The position numbers and the translations under genes were made by a program. Source: Magnetococcales bacterium (lineage in GTDB: Bacteria > Pseudomonadota > Magnetococcia > Magnetococcales > Magnetaquicoccaceae). Taken from it: 64,000 bases of DNA. The DNA lies in the NCBI GenBank assembly GCA_015231375.1, contig JADGBT010000019.1:1-64000 (forward strand), written 5' to 3'. The notes below the pieces were generated by a model that searched no databases, was not told the DNA's origin, and saw nothing but the letters and a program-made list of their open reading frames with translations. Below, in pieces: positions 56,575 to 64,000 of this stretch; the stretch's first letter is position 1; the number at the start of each line of letters is the position of its first letter.

Positions 56575-59500
56575 ATGAAACATGCGACCAACGGCACCCC
56601 GGAACCGGATCGACACCCCACCGGAGTCGGAATCATCCGGGAGAGCGGGGCCATCCACGCCACCGATGCCGTTTTGCACGCGCTGACCCGGGCCTGGGGT
56701 TCCCCCGAGGCGTGGTGGAGCAAGATTTCGGCTGGATTCTCCTATCCGGCGGTCACCCGCTGCCCCCAGTGCGGTCTTGGACAACGCCTGGGCTGGCGGG
56801 AACAGATCATCGATCCTCCCACCGGCTCCGGGGAGTTGATCTTTTCGATTGAATTCATCGGCCACGCCCATCCCCTGGCCCCGACCATGCTCGGGGATCT
56901 GATCCTGGTGCGGGATATCACCGAAGAGCGCGCCCAGAACCACTCCGTCCGCCAGAAGATCAAGCAGTTCCACTCCATCTGCGACTACATGGAGGATGTC
57001 TATTACCGCATGGATCTCAACGGGGTTCTGCAATTCGTCAGTCCCTCGGTCCAGAAACTACTGAAACATCGTCCGGCGGAGATTCAAGGGCGGGCCATGT
57101 CCGACATCTGCGCCAATCCCGAGCATCTTCAGGAGATGTTGCAGATTCTCAAAACCACCAACCGGATCGAGGATTTCGATCTGGTGCTGCTGTGCCGTCG
57201 GGGCAAACAGGCTCCGGTGTCGATGAACGCCCATGTGGTCATCGACGAACAGGGCCAACCCATGGCCATTCAGGGCATTTTCCGCGATGTGATCGAACGC
57301 ACCCGGCTGGACGCGGCCCTCGCCGACCGGACCCGTCGTTTCCAGGAGGACATGAGCCGTCTGGAGTATCAACAGGCGGCCATCGACGAACAGATCCTCA
57401 TGAGCATCACCGATCCGGAAGGCACCATCACCCACGCCAATCAAAAACTGATCCAGGTGAGCCGCTACGCCAAGGAAGAGATCATCGGCAAGAATCACAA
57501 GATCTTCGATTCCGGTCATCATCCCAAATCCTTCTTCAAGGAGATGTGGCGCACCATTCAAAGCGGACGGGTGTGGCGCGGCGAAATCCGCAATCGCAAG
57601 AAGAACGGCGATCACTTCTGGCTGGATTGCGCCATCGTTCCCTTTCTCACGCCAGCCGGACGCCCCTTTCAATACATCACCGTGGCCTCGGACATCACCG
57701 AACGGGTTCTGACCGAAACCCGGCTGGAACAAAACATCGAATTTTTGCGCCGGGTGATGGACGCCATGGGCGACGGCGCTTATGTACTCGACAACAAAGG
57801 ACAGGTGCTGCTGCTCAACCGGGAGGGCGAACACCTGTTGGGATGGCAGGAGTCGGAGATCCTGCACCGCAATCTCCACGAGATCATCCACTACAAACGA
57901 CCCGACAACAGCCTGTTCCCGGTACGGGATTGTCCGGCCCATCAAAGCCTGCTGGGCCGCTCCTACCGGGTGGAGGAGGACCACTTCATCCGCAAGGATG
58001 GCACCTTGTTCCCGGTCTCCTACGTCACCACCCCGATGATGCACGAAACCGAAATCATCGGCTCCATGGCCATTTTCCGCAATGTCGCCGGTTCCCTGGA
58101 GGAACTCCATCAGATCAAGAAGTGTCGCGATGCCGCGTTGGAGTCCTCGCGTCTGAAATCCGCCTTTCTGGCCAACATGAGCCACGAAATCCGCACCCCC
58201 ATGAACGCCATCGTGGGCATGAACGATCTGCTCATGGATACCCTGCTCAACGAAGAGCAACAGGAGTTCGCCGAGATCATTCGGGACTCTTCCCGCTCCC
58301 TGTTGGCCCTGATCAACGACATTCTGGATTTCTCCAAGATCGAGGCGGGCAAGATCGACATCGAACGGATCGATTTCTCCCTGCTCACCGTGGTGGAAGG
58401 GGCCGCCGAACTGCTCGCGCCCCAGGCCCACGAAAAGGGCATCTCCCTGATGACCCATGTCTCCTCGAAAATCCCCCACGCCCTGATCGGCGATCCGGGA
58501 CGCTTGCGCCAGATGCTGCTCAACCTGCTGGGCAATGCCATCAAGTTCACCGAGGATGGCGAGGTGACCCTGCGGGTCAACCTGGAAGAAGAGTCCCGCA
58601 ATCAGATCCTGGTCCATTTTTCGGTCTCCGATACCGGCATCGGCCTGGAACTCGGCGAAACCGAAGCCCGACGCCTGTTCGAACCTTTCACCCAGGCGGA
58701 ACGGGGCACGGCGCGCAAATTCGGCGGCACGGGTCTGGGACTGGCCATCTCCAAGCGTCTGGCCGAACTGATGGGAGGAGAGATCGGTGCCCAGAGCCGC
58801 CTGGAAGGCGGAACGCTCTTTTGGTTCCGGATTCCATTCCAGCCCGCCCGCGAAACGGTCACCGACGACTCCGACTCTCCTTTGTTGCATCTGTTGCCCG
58901 GAGTGCGCATCCTCACCGTGATGGAACGCCTGACCGATCAGGAGATTCTCGGGGAGTGCTTCACCGCCTGCGACATGCTCCATCACGGCACCATCAACGG
59001 AGAACAAGGACTGCTCGCCTTCCGCGAGGCGGCGAAGCGGGGCGCTCCCTTCCAGATGGTGGTGATTTCCACCTCCCTGTCCGACATGGATTGTCAGATC
59101 ATGGCGGATCTGCTCCATCGGGAGGCGGAAGAGGCGCCTTTGTCCCTGATCGCCCTCATGGACTGGGACGACAAGGAAGAGCGGACCCGTCTGCTCAAGT
59201 CGGGATTTGCCGGAGTGCTGGTCAAGCCGGTGCGTCGCGCCGAATGGATCCGCTGTCTGGTGGAACAGATCCATCCCGAAGCCGCGATTCCGACACCGGA
59301 TTCCATCACCCCCTCGACCACCCGCGAAAGCCGTACCCCCGAACCCGACGCCTACGACGCCCTGGAATCGGGCAATCTGCTGCTGTTGGTGGAAGACAAT
59401 CCGGTCAACCAGAAGGTGGCCCTGCTGCAATTGAAGAAGCTCGGTTATGCCGCCCATGCGGTCTCCAATGGCCAAGAGGCGGTGGAGGCGGTCACCCATC

Positions 59501-60081
59501 TGCCCTACGCCCTAATCCTGATGGATTGCCAAATGCCGGTCATGGACGGTTTCGAAGCCACCCACGCCATCCGCAAATCCGAACAATCGGCTTCGCGACA
59601 CATTCCCATCATCGCCATGACCGCCCACGCCATGAAAGGCGATCGGGAACGCTGCCTGAACGCCGGCATGGACGACTACCTGAGCAAGCCGGTTTCACCG
59701 GAAATACTCCTGCAAAAGTTGCAATACTGGATCCCGAAAAGTATCGGAACGCCTCCGCCCGTGGAAATCATGCAGTTGCGACAACTTTTCGGAAATGATG
59801 ACGAGATGATCCGTGAACTTCTGTATCATTTCCAGCCATCGGCCAAGGAACTCCTGGACAAGCTGGCCGAGATGATCCAAAAAGAGGATGGAGAACGGGT
59901 TCTGGAAGCGGCCTTGGAGCTCAAGGAAGCCTGTTCCAACATGGGGGTGTCGGCCATGGCCCAACTGGCCAGGGTCATGGAGCAGGCGTCGTCGCACAGG
60001 GAGTGGAACGAGGCCAAACGCACCCTCGAACGTCTGGAAACCGCCTTCCAGAATGTCGAAGCCTTTATTGAAACCTTCTGA
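56575..60081 (+). CDS. PAS hybrid sensor histidine kinase with two receivers and degenerate Hpt
   Basis: A 1168-residue cytoplasmic kinase with no clear transmembrane helix. Several PAS-type sensors lie at about 1-520. The HisKA phospho-acceptor is H537 (MSHEIRTPMN), followed by a HATPase domain (GTGLGLAISKRLAELMGGE). A receiver-like domain (about 775-900) lacks the Asp (VVISTSLSD). A true receiver has D984 (LMDCQMP). The C-terminal Hpt-like domain has Leu1114 where the phospho-His should be, in ALELKEACSNMG. The phosphorelay must therefore leave via another Hpt. The next gene offers one. Confidence 0.92.
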   Translation: MKHATNGTPEPDRHPTGVGIIRESGAIHATDAVLHALTRAWGSPEAWWSKISAGFSYPAVTRCPQCGLGQRLGWREQIIDPPTGSGELIFSIEFIGHAHPLAPTMLGDLILVRDITEERAQNHSVRQKIKQFHSICDYMEDVYYRMDLNGVLQFVSPSVQKLLKHRPAEIQGRAMSDICANPEHLQEMLQILKTTNRIEDFDLVLLCRRGKQAPVSMNAHVVIDEQGQPMAIQGIFRDVIERTRLDAALADRTRRFQEDMSRLEYQQAAIDEQILMSITDPEGTITHANQKLIQVSRYAKEEIIGKNHKIFDSGHHPKSFFKEMWRTIQSGRVWRGEIRNRKKNGDHFWLDCAIVPFLTPAGRPFQYITVASDITERVLTETRLEQNIEFLRRVMDAMGDGAYVLDNKGQVLLLNREGEHLLGWQESEILHRNLHEIIHYKRPDNSLFPVRDCPAHQSLLGRSYRVEEDHFIRKDGTLFPVSYVTTPMMHETEIIGSMAIFRNVAGSLEELHQIKKCRDAALESSRLKSAFLANMSHEIRTPMNAIVGMNDLLMDTLLNEEQQEFAEIIRDSSRSLLALINDILDFSKIEAGKIDIERIDFSLLTVVEGAAELLAPQAHEKGISLMTHVSSKIPHALIGDPGRLRQMLLNLLGNAIKFTEDGEVTLRVNLEEESRNQILVHFSVSDTGIGLELGETEARRLFEPFTQAERGTARKFGGTGLGLAISKRLAELMGGEIGAQSRLEGGTLFWFRIPFQPARETVTDDSDSPLLHLLPGVRILTVMERLTDQEILGECFTACDMLHHGTINGEQGLLAFREAAKRGAPFQMVVISTSLSDMDCQIMADLLHREAEEAPLSLIALMDWDDKEERTRLLKSGFAGVLVKPVRRAEWIRCLVEQIHPEAAIPTPDSITPSTTRESRTPEPDAYDALESGNLLLLVEDNPVNQKVALLQLKKLGYAAHAVSNGQEAVEAVTHLPYALILMDCQMPVMDGFEATHAIRKSEQSASRHIPIIAMTAHAMKGDRERCLNAGMDDYLSKPVSPEILLQKLQYWIPKSIGTPPPVEIMQLRQLFGNDDEMIRELLYHFQPSAKELLDKLAEMIQKEDGERVLEAALELKEACSNMGVSAMAQLARVMEQASSHREWNEAKRTLERLETAFQNVEAFIETF

Positions 60082-60112
60082 TTCACCACAAGGATGAACG
60101 ATTTTGGGAGCC

Positions 60113-61114
60113 ATGGAACTCACCGATGACGCGCGACGCCAGATCGAAGAGATGCTGCGTCATGCCGAGCGCCTCCTCGATGCCTCCTCGAACAGCGTGC
60201 TGCGTCAACACCTGCTGGCTGTCCGTCAGGCTGCGGATGCCCTGTTGTCCCATCTGGACACCGCCGAGACGATCCAGACGGGAATGACCGAAACCCTCTC
60301 CATTCCCTCCATGCCACCCGCGATCCTCCAGGGCCATCCCCACATTCTGCTGGTCGAGGACAATCCCTTCACCCAGAAACTCATGACCCGTCTGCTGACC
60401 CAGCAGGGATACCGGGTCACCCTGGCCCAGAATGGTCACGAGGCCCTGGAAGAGATGTCGCGCGCGGTCATGGATCTGGTGCTCATGGATCTGCGCATGC
60501 CTGTGATGGACGGATTCCAGGCCACCTCGGAAATTCGCGAGCGGGAAAACCGCCATACCGGTCGTCGTGTTCCCATCATCGCGGTGACCGCCCTGGTGGC
60601 CGAGGAGGAACAGCAGCGCGCGCTTGAGGTGGGGGTGGACGGTTACCATCCCAAACCGGTGCGCGCCGCGATCCTGTTCGCCGAAATGGAACGTCTGTTA
60701 AGCGCCCAGACCACCCCTGCGCACGCCACCACCACCACGGCGGATGTCGAGGATGTGGAGATGATCGTGGACATGGACCGGCTGCTCAAGACCGTGGACG
60801 GGGACATGGAGCTGCTCAAGGAGATCACGGAGCTGTATTTCACCGACGCGCCCCGCCAGATGTCCCGCATCGAAAACGCCCTGGCCCTCGGCAACGCCAA
60901 CGAGGTGCGGGAGGCGGCCCACAGTCTGAAAGGAGCCACGGGCGCTTTTGGCCGGATCCGGGTCTACGATCTGGCCCTGGCCCTGGAGCAGGCCGGAAAA
61001 AAAGGCGAACTGCGACAAGCCGAAGACCTGTGGCTGCAGTTGACCAGCGCCTTGCGCATCATGAAAGAGACCATCCAAAAAGAGATCGTTCATTTGTCCG
61101 GAGAATCATCGTGA
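60113..61114 (+). CDS. REC-Hpt phosphorelay protein
   Basis: A 333-residue protein with an N-terminal helical segment, a receiver at about 75-200 (D126 in LMDLRMP, Lys in PKPVR) and a C-terminal Hpt domain with H270 (AAHSLKGATGAFG). It starts 31 bp after the hybrid kinase stop. The intact Hpt probably replaces the degenerate one of the kinase. ATG 60113 is preferred to the TTG at 60104. Confidence 0.9.
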   Translation: MELTDDARRQIEEMLRHAERLLDASSNSVLRQHLLAVRQAADALLSHLDTAETIQTGMTETLSIPSMPPAILQGHPHILLVEDNPFTQKLMTRLLTQQGYRVTLAQNGHEALEEMSRAVMDLVLMDLRMPVMDGFQATSEIRERENRHTGRRVPIIAVTALVAEEEQQRALEVGVDGYHPKPVRAAILFAEMERLLSAQTTPAHATTTTADVEDVEMIVDMDRLLKTVDGDMELLKEITELYFTDAPRQMSRIENALALGNANEVREAAHSLKGATGAFGRIRVYDLALALEQAGKKGELRQAEDLWLQLTSALRIMKETIQKEIVHLSGESS

Positions 61115-62352
61115 CCCTGTTGCACCCCTTTTGCGCGTGGCGTCCCCGTTGCGGTCTGGAGCAGCGTGTGGCCGCTCCTCCCTACGATGTCCTCAACAGC
61201 GTCGAGGCCCGGCGGATGGCCGACGGCGTGCCCGAATCCTTTCTGCGGGTCTCCAAGGCGGAGATCGATCTGGATCCCGCCATTCCCACCCACGATCCAC
61301 GGGTCTACGCCATGGCCAGGGAGCGTTTTCAGGCGTTGCGCGCCGAAGGCATTCTGGTGCAGGATCCGGCTCCCTGGTATTACATCTACCGTCTGGTGAT
61401 GAACGGTCGGGAACAGACCGGCGTGGCCGGGGTCGCCTCCGTGGCCGCCTACCTGGACGAACGCATCAAAAAACACGAATTCACCCGGCCGGACAAGGAA
61501 AACGACCGCACCCGCCTCTCCGACACCCTGGACGCCCACTCCGGACCGGTCTTTCTGACCCACCGCCACGATCCGACCATCAAACGGCTCACCGAAGCCT
61601 GGATGGCCGCCCATCAGCCCGTGTACGACTTCGTGGCCAACGATCAGGTGCAACATTCGGTCTGGACCGTCGATGATCCGGCGGTGATCGATGGCCTGCG
61701 TTCCGCCTTCGACCGGCTGCCCGCCCTGTACATCGCCGATGGCCATCACCGGGCGGCGGCGGCTTCCCGGGTCCATCTGGCGCGCCGGACGACCGATCCG
61801 AATCCCGAAGCGCTGCATGGCTATTTTCTGGCGGTGACCTTTCCGGATACCCAGGTGCGCATCCTCGACTACAACCGGGTGGTCCGGGATCTCAACGGGC
61901 TGGACGCCACCCAACTGCTCGCCCGCATCGCCACGATCCCCCGCCTGACGGTGCTGCCTTCGGATCAACCGGTACGCCCCGCCAGCCGTCACGAGTTCGG
62001 AATGTACCTGAAGAATCAATGGTTTCGTCTCAAGGTGGCCCTGGAACCCGACCGGGAACGCGATCCGGTGCAACGGCTGGATGTGACCATCCTGCAAGAT
62101 CGTCTGCTCCACCCGATCCTGGGGATCGCCGATCCCCGTCAGGATCACCGCATCGATTTTGTCGGCGGCATTCGGGGGCTGGAAGCCTTGACGCAACGGG
62201 TGGACTCCGGCGAAATGGCGGTGGCCTTCTCCCTGTTCCCCACCGCCCTGGACGAACTGATGGCCGTAGCCGACGCCGGCGAAGTCATGCCCCCCAAATC
62301 CACCTGGTTTGAACCCAAACTGCGGGACGGGCTGCTCGTTCAGACCTTCTGA
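61111..62352 (+). CDS. DUF1015 family protein
   Basis: A 413-residue protein matching the DUF1015 family. Features are LHPFCAWRPRCGLEQRVAAPPYDVL near the start, RYERFQALRAEG-like RERFQALRAEGIL, the GPVFLTHRHDP stretch and the YIADGHHRAAAASRVH motif. The family is widespread and its biochemical role is not firmly known. GTG 61111 overlaps the upstream stop (GTGA), indicating coupling to the REC-Hpt gene. An upstream frame from 61030 lies inside that gene and is not preferred. Confidence 0.85.
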   Translation: MTLLHPFCAWRPRCGLEQRVAAPPYDVLNSVEARRMADGVPESFLRVSKAEIDLDPAIPTHDPRVYAMARERFQALRAEGILVQDPAPWYYIYRLVMNGREQTGVAGVASVAAYLDERIKKHEFTRPDKENDRTRLSDTLDAHSGPVFLTHRHDPTIKRLTEAWMAAHQPVYDFVANDQVQHSVWTVDDPAVIDGLRSAFDRLPALYIADGHHRAAAASRVHLARRTTDPNPEALHGYFLAVTFPDTQVRILDYNRVVRDLNGLDATQLLARIATIPRLTVLPSDQPVRPASRHEFGMYLKNQWFRLKVALEPDRERDPVQRLDVTILQDRLLHPILGIADPRQDHRIDFVGGIRGLEALTQRVDSGEMAVAFSLFPTALDELMAVADAGEVMPPKSTWFEPKLRDGLLVQTF

Positions 62353-62618
62353 CCTCCAACCCATCCCCCCGACTCCGATCCCACCATCATCGGACAGCAG
62401 GTCTGTTATGTATTGACGCGGCCATGGCTCGACCAACCTTTTTCAGTCACGCCATGTTACCGAACCGAAGCGGGCCGGTCTTGATTGTCCGCGATCCCGA
62501 AGCGGTGATGGAAGCGTTTATCCGGGCGTTTTGATCAGCGTGAGGACGTTGGTCTGCGGTTTGCTTGCTTGACAGGAGAGGTCTCTCTTCCATTCACAGG
62601 ATTCGACGGGGGGTATTG
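62353..62618. other. Intergenic region with a 36-codon frame
   Basis: About 265 bp. A short + strand frame at 62424-62534 (MARPTFFSHAMLPNRSG...) encodes 36 residues and ends in EAFIRAF. I do not recognise it. It could be a decayed gene end. A purine-rich GGGGGG precedes the next ATG. Confidence 0.35.
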
Positions 62619-63863
62619 ATGTCTGATCCGAGTTTTGATGCGTCGCACACCGTCTGCCGGATATGTCAGGGGACCACTCTTGAACCGCTGCTGGATTTCG
62701 GCTCCCAACCCATTGCCCATCGGTTGCTGAACAACCCGGATGACCCGGAGGAATGCTTCCGGTTGTCGGTTGATCTCTGCCCGGCGTGCGGACTGATCCA
62801 GAACAGGCGGCCCATTGATCCAGAGATCCTCTACCGTGATTATAATTATTGTTTAAGCTCCTGGAAGGCGCAGCCTCATATCCTCGATGAAATCGCCTTG
62901 ATCCGTGAGCATGGTCGAGGGGGTTCGGTCTTTGAGGTCGGTTGCAACGATGGCCTGTTTCTGGCGCAACTCTCCCAGGCCGGTTTTGCTCCTGTGACCG
63001 GTGTGGAGCCGAACACGGTGGCCGGAGCCATGGCCAGGGAGAAGGGGTTTGCGATCTATTCCAGCATGTTGACCACCCAGGTCTGTCAGGAAGCGGTGCG
63101 CGAGTATGGAATGTTCCATGTGGTGGTCATTCGGCAGGTGCTGGAACATCTTCCCGACCTGCATCACGCCTTTGACCGCATGGAGTCGTTGCTGGCCGAA
63201 GACGGTTTATTGTTGATCGAGATTCCCGACTTCGACAGGGGTCTGGACCAGGGGGATTGTTCGGTTCTGTGGGAGGAGCATGTGAACTTCTTCACGGAAC
63301 CGGTGATCCATCGTCTGCTGACGATGCGCGGATTCGAGCCTCTGGCCTGGAGACGATACGATTTTTCTGGAGGCGCCTTGACGGTGCTGGCACGTCGGGG
63401 AAGGAGTCTTCCCGTCTCCGACCTGCGGGCGGGGCCGTCCTTGGAAAGGGGGCTGGCCTTTGCGGAGCAGGTGCGACGCTACGGTCACGAACTGCGGATG
63501 ACTTTAGAGCGTTGGAGAGGCGCCGGGGGGCGTGTGGTGCTGTATGGCACGGGCGGTCGGGCCTGCACGGTGGTCAATGGTTTGGAGTTGGGCGCGTTCA
63601 TCGACATGAGCGTGGATGATCAGCGCGAACGTCAGAACAAATTCATGCCTGGCAGCCGTCTGCCCATTCGTGAGCCGCAAGCCATGACGGGTCTGGAAAA
63701 GGCGTTGCTGGTGCTTTTGGCGGTCAACTGTGAAAACGAGGCACAAGTCATGAGCAAAGTCACCGCATTGTGCGGGGAGGTTCAGTTCCTCTCCCTGTTT
63801 TCTCCCAACGACATTCAGGGAGACCTCGACCGTCTGGCGCGTCGCATGGACCAAAAGGGTTGA
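62619..63863 (+). CDS. SAM-dependent sugar C-methyltransferase
   Basis: A 414-residue enzyme with an N-terminal zinc-binding domain (CRIC ... CPACGL), a central class I methyltransferase domain (VFEVGCNDGLFLAQL) and a C-terminal methyltransferase-associated domain (RVVLYGTGGRACTVVNGL). This is the architecture of dTDP-sugar C-methyltransferases such as NovU and TylCIII relatives. It would methylate a deoxysugar, in line with the rfbA/B genes at 47-49 kb. ATG 62619 has GGGGGG upstream. Confidence 0.85.
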   Translation: MSDPSFDASHTVCRICQGTTLEPLLDFGSQPIAHRLLNNPDDPEECFRLSVDLCPACGLIQNRRPIDPEILYRDYNYCLSSWKAQPHILDEIALIREHGRGGSVFEVGCNDGLFLAQLSQAGFAPVTGVEPNTVAGAMAREKGFAIYSSMLTTQVCQEAVREYGMFHVVVIRQVLEHLPDLHHAFDRMESLLAEDGLLLIEIPDFDRGLDQGDCSVLWEEHVNFFTEPVIHRLLTMRGFEPLAWRRYDFSGGALTVLARRGRSLPVSDLRAGPSLERGLAFAEQVRRYGHELRMTLERWRGAGGRVVLYGTGGRACTVVNGLELGAFIDMSVDDQRERQNKFMPGSRLPIREPQAMTGLEKALLVLLAVNCENEAQVMSKVTALCGEVQFLSLFSPNDIQGDLDRLARRMDQKG

Positions 63864-63875
63864 TGGGGTGGGATC

Positions 63876-64000
63876 ATGTCAAAAATAAAAGTATTCTATT
63901 GGTTTCAGCAGGTTGGCCGGATCGGCGAGATCGCGCATCGCATTCCGAAAGTACGCAATTTGTACCCTGAAGATCAGTATGATCTGATGCTGGTTCTGCC
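63876..64000 (+). CDS. N-terminal part of an unidentified gene, cut by the window edge
   Basis: Begins at ATG 63876 with GGGGTGGG upstream, 12 bp after the methyltransferase stop, and runs to the edge. The visible start is MSKIKVFYWFQQVGRIGEIA, followed by HRIPKVRNLYPEDQYDLMLV. It recalls the N-termini of some surface-carbohydrate glycosyltransferases, but the fragment is too short to be sure. Confidence 0.6.
   Translation, partial: MSKIKVFYWFQQVGRIGEIAHRIPKVRNLYPEDQYDLMLVL

Noticed and set aside
62424-62534. 36-codon + strand gene
   Set aside because: No Shine-Dalgarno, no recognisable motif and short length; left as part of the intergenic entry.
1-64000. Magnetosome, flagellar or secretion-system genes expected from a magnetotactic host
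   Set aside because: No mam/mms, fli/flg or further gsp genes were found; the lineage suggestion rests on other evidence.

Overview
This is a GC-rich bacterial chromosome segment with dense gene packing. Most of it is given to sensing, chemotaxis, second messengers and respiration. The combination of many chemoreceptors, a haemerythrin-tailed receptor, Dsr-type sulfur-oxidation genes and surface-glycan genes fits a motile, microaerophilic, sulfur-oxidising proteobacterium. The Magnetococcales lineage is my best guess, but it is inferred from gene content alone. No rRNA, tRNA, CRISPR array or complete mobile element was seen.

Layout. 1-4.0 kb: a gene end, a 40-bp tandem duplication, a triple-receiver/cyclase-like protein and metG. 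4.4-9.3 kb: rhodanese, GAF/HD-GYP phosphodiesterase, CHASE2/cyclase protein, and a small membrane protein missed by ordinary ORF cut-offs. 9.3-11.9 kb: yciO and ilvD, with a terminator-like hairpin in the ilvD leader. 12.0-21.9 kb: a complete chemotaxis operon (receptor, cheB, cheR-TPR, cheA-REC, receiver, Hpt-REC-REC-GGDEF, cheW, cheW-like) that can link chemotaxis to c-di-GMP. 22-28.3 kb (minus): gspC-gspD-gspE followed by manC. 28.4-33.4 kb (minus): dsrN-E-F-H-J-O-P, a sulfur-oxidation block without dsrABCMKL, closed by a strong terminator.

33.6-36.6 kb: hemH, a hairpin-only mini chemoreceptor, a one-helix membrane protein and an isolated Mu-type portal gene. 36.7-45.7 kb: recQ, a Cache receptor with a zinc-site-like segment and a C-terminal haemerythrin, a hypothetical gene plus an SpmA/B-like transporter, and a receptor with two periplasmic CZB domains and a tail resembling the CheR/CheB tether. 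46-56.5 kb: surface glycan genes (sulfotransferase, rfbA, rfbB, DegT aminotransferase, GT2, a polytopic membrane protein, a FemAB/GNAT-like protein, APS kinase) and a ribbon-helix-helix protein with a Pro/Ala repeat tail. 56.6-61.1 kb: a PAS hybrid kinase with a degenerate Hpt, followed by a REC-Hpt protein that supplies an intact Hpt. 61.1-64 kb: DUF1015 protein, a C-methyltransferase and the start of another gene.

How it fits together. Receptors for oxygen/iron, metal and small ligands could feed the central Che pathway. The GGDEF and HD-GYP proteins could adjust c-di-GMP, and the Dsr proteins could draw electrons and sulfur from stored or periplasmic sulfur. APS kinase could supply PAPS to the sulfotransferase for a sulfated surface glycan. 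These links are inferences from co-location.
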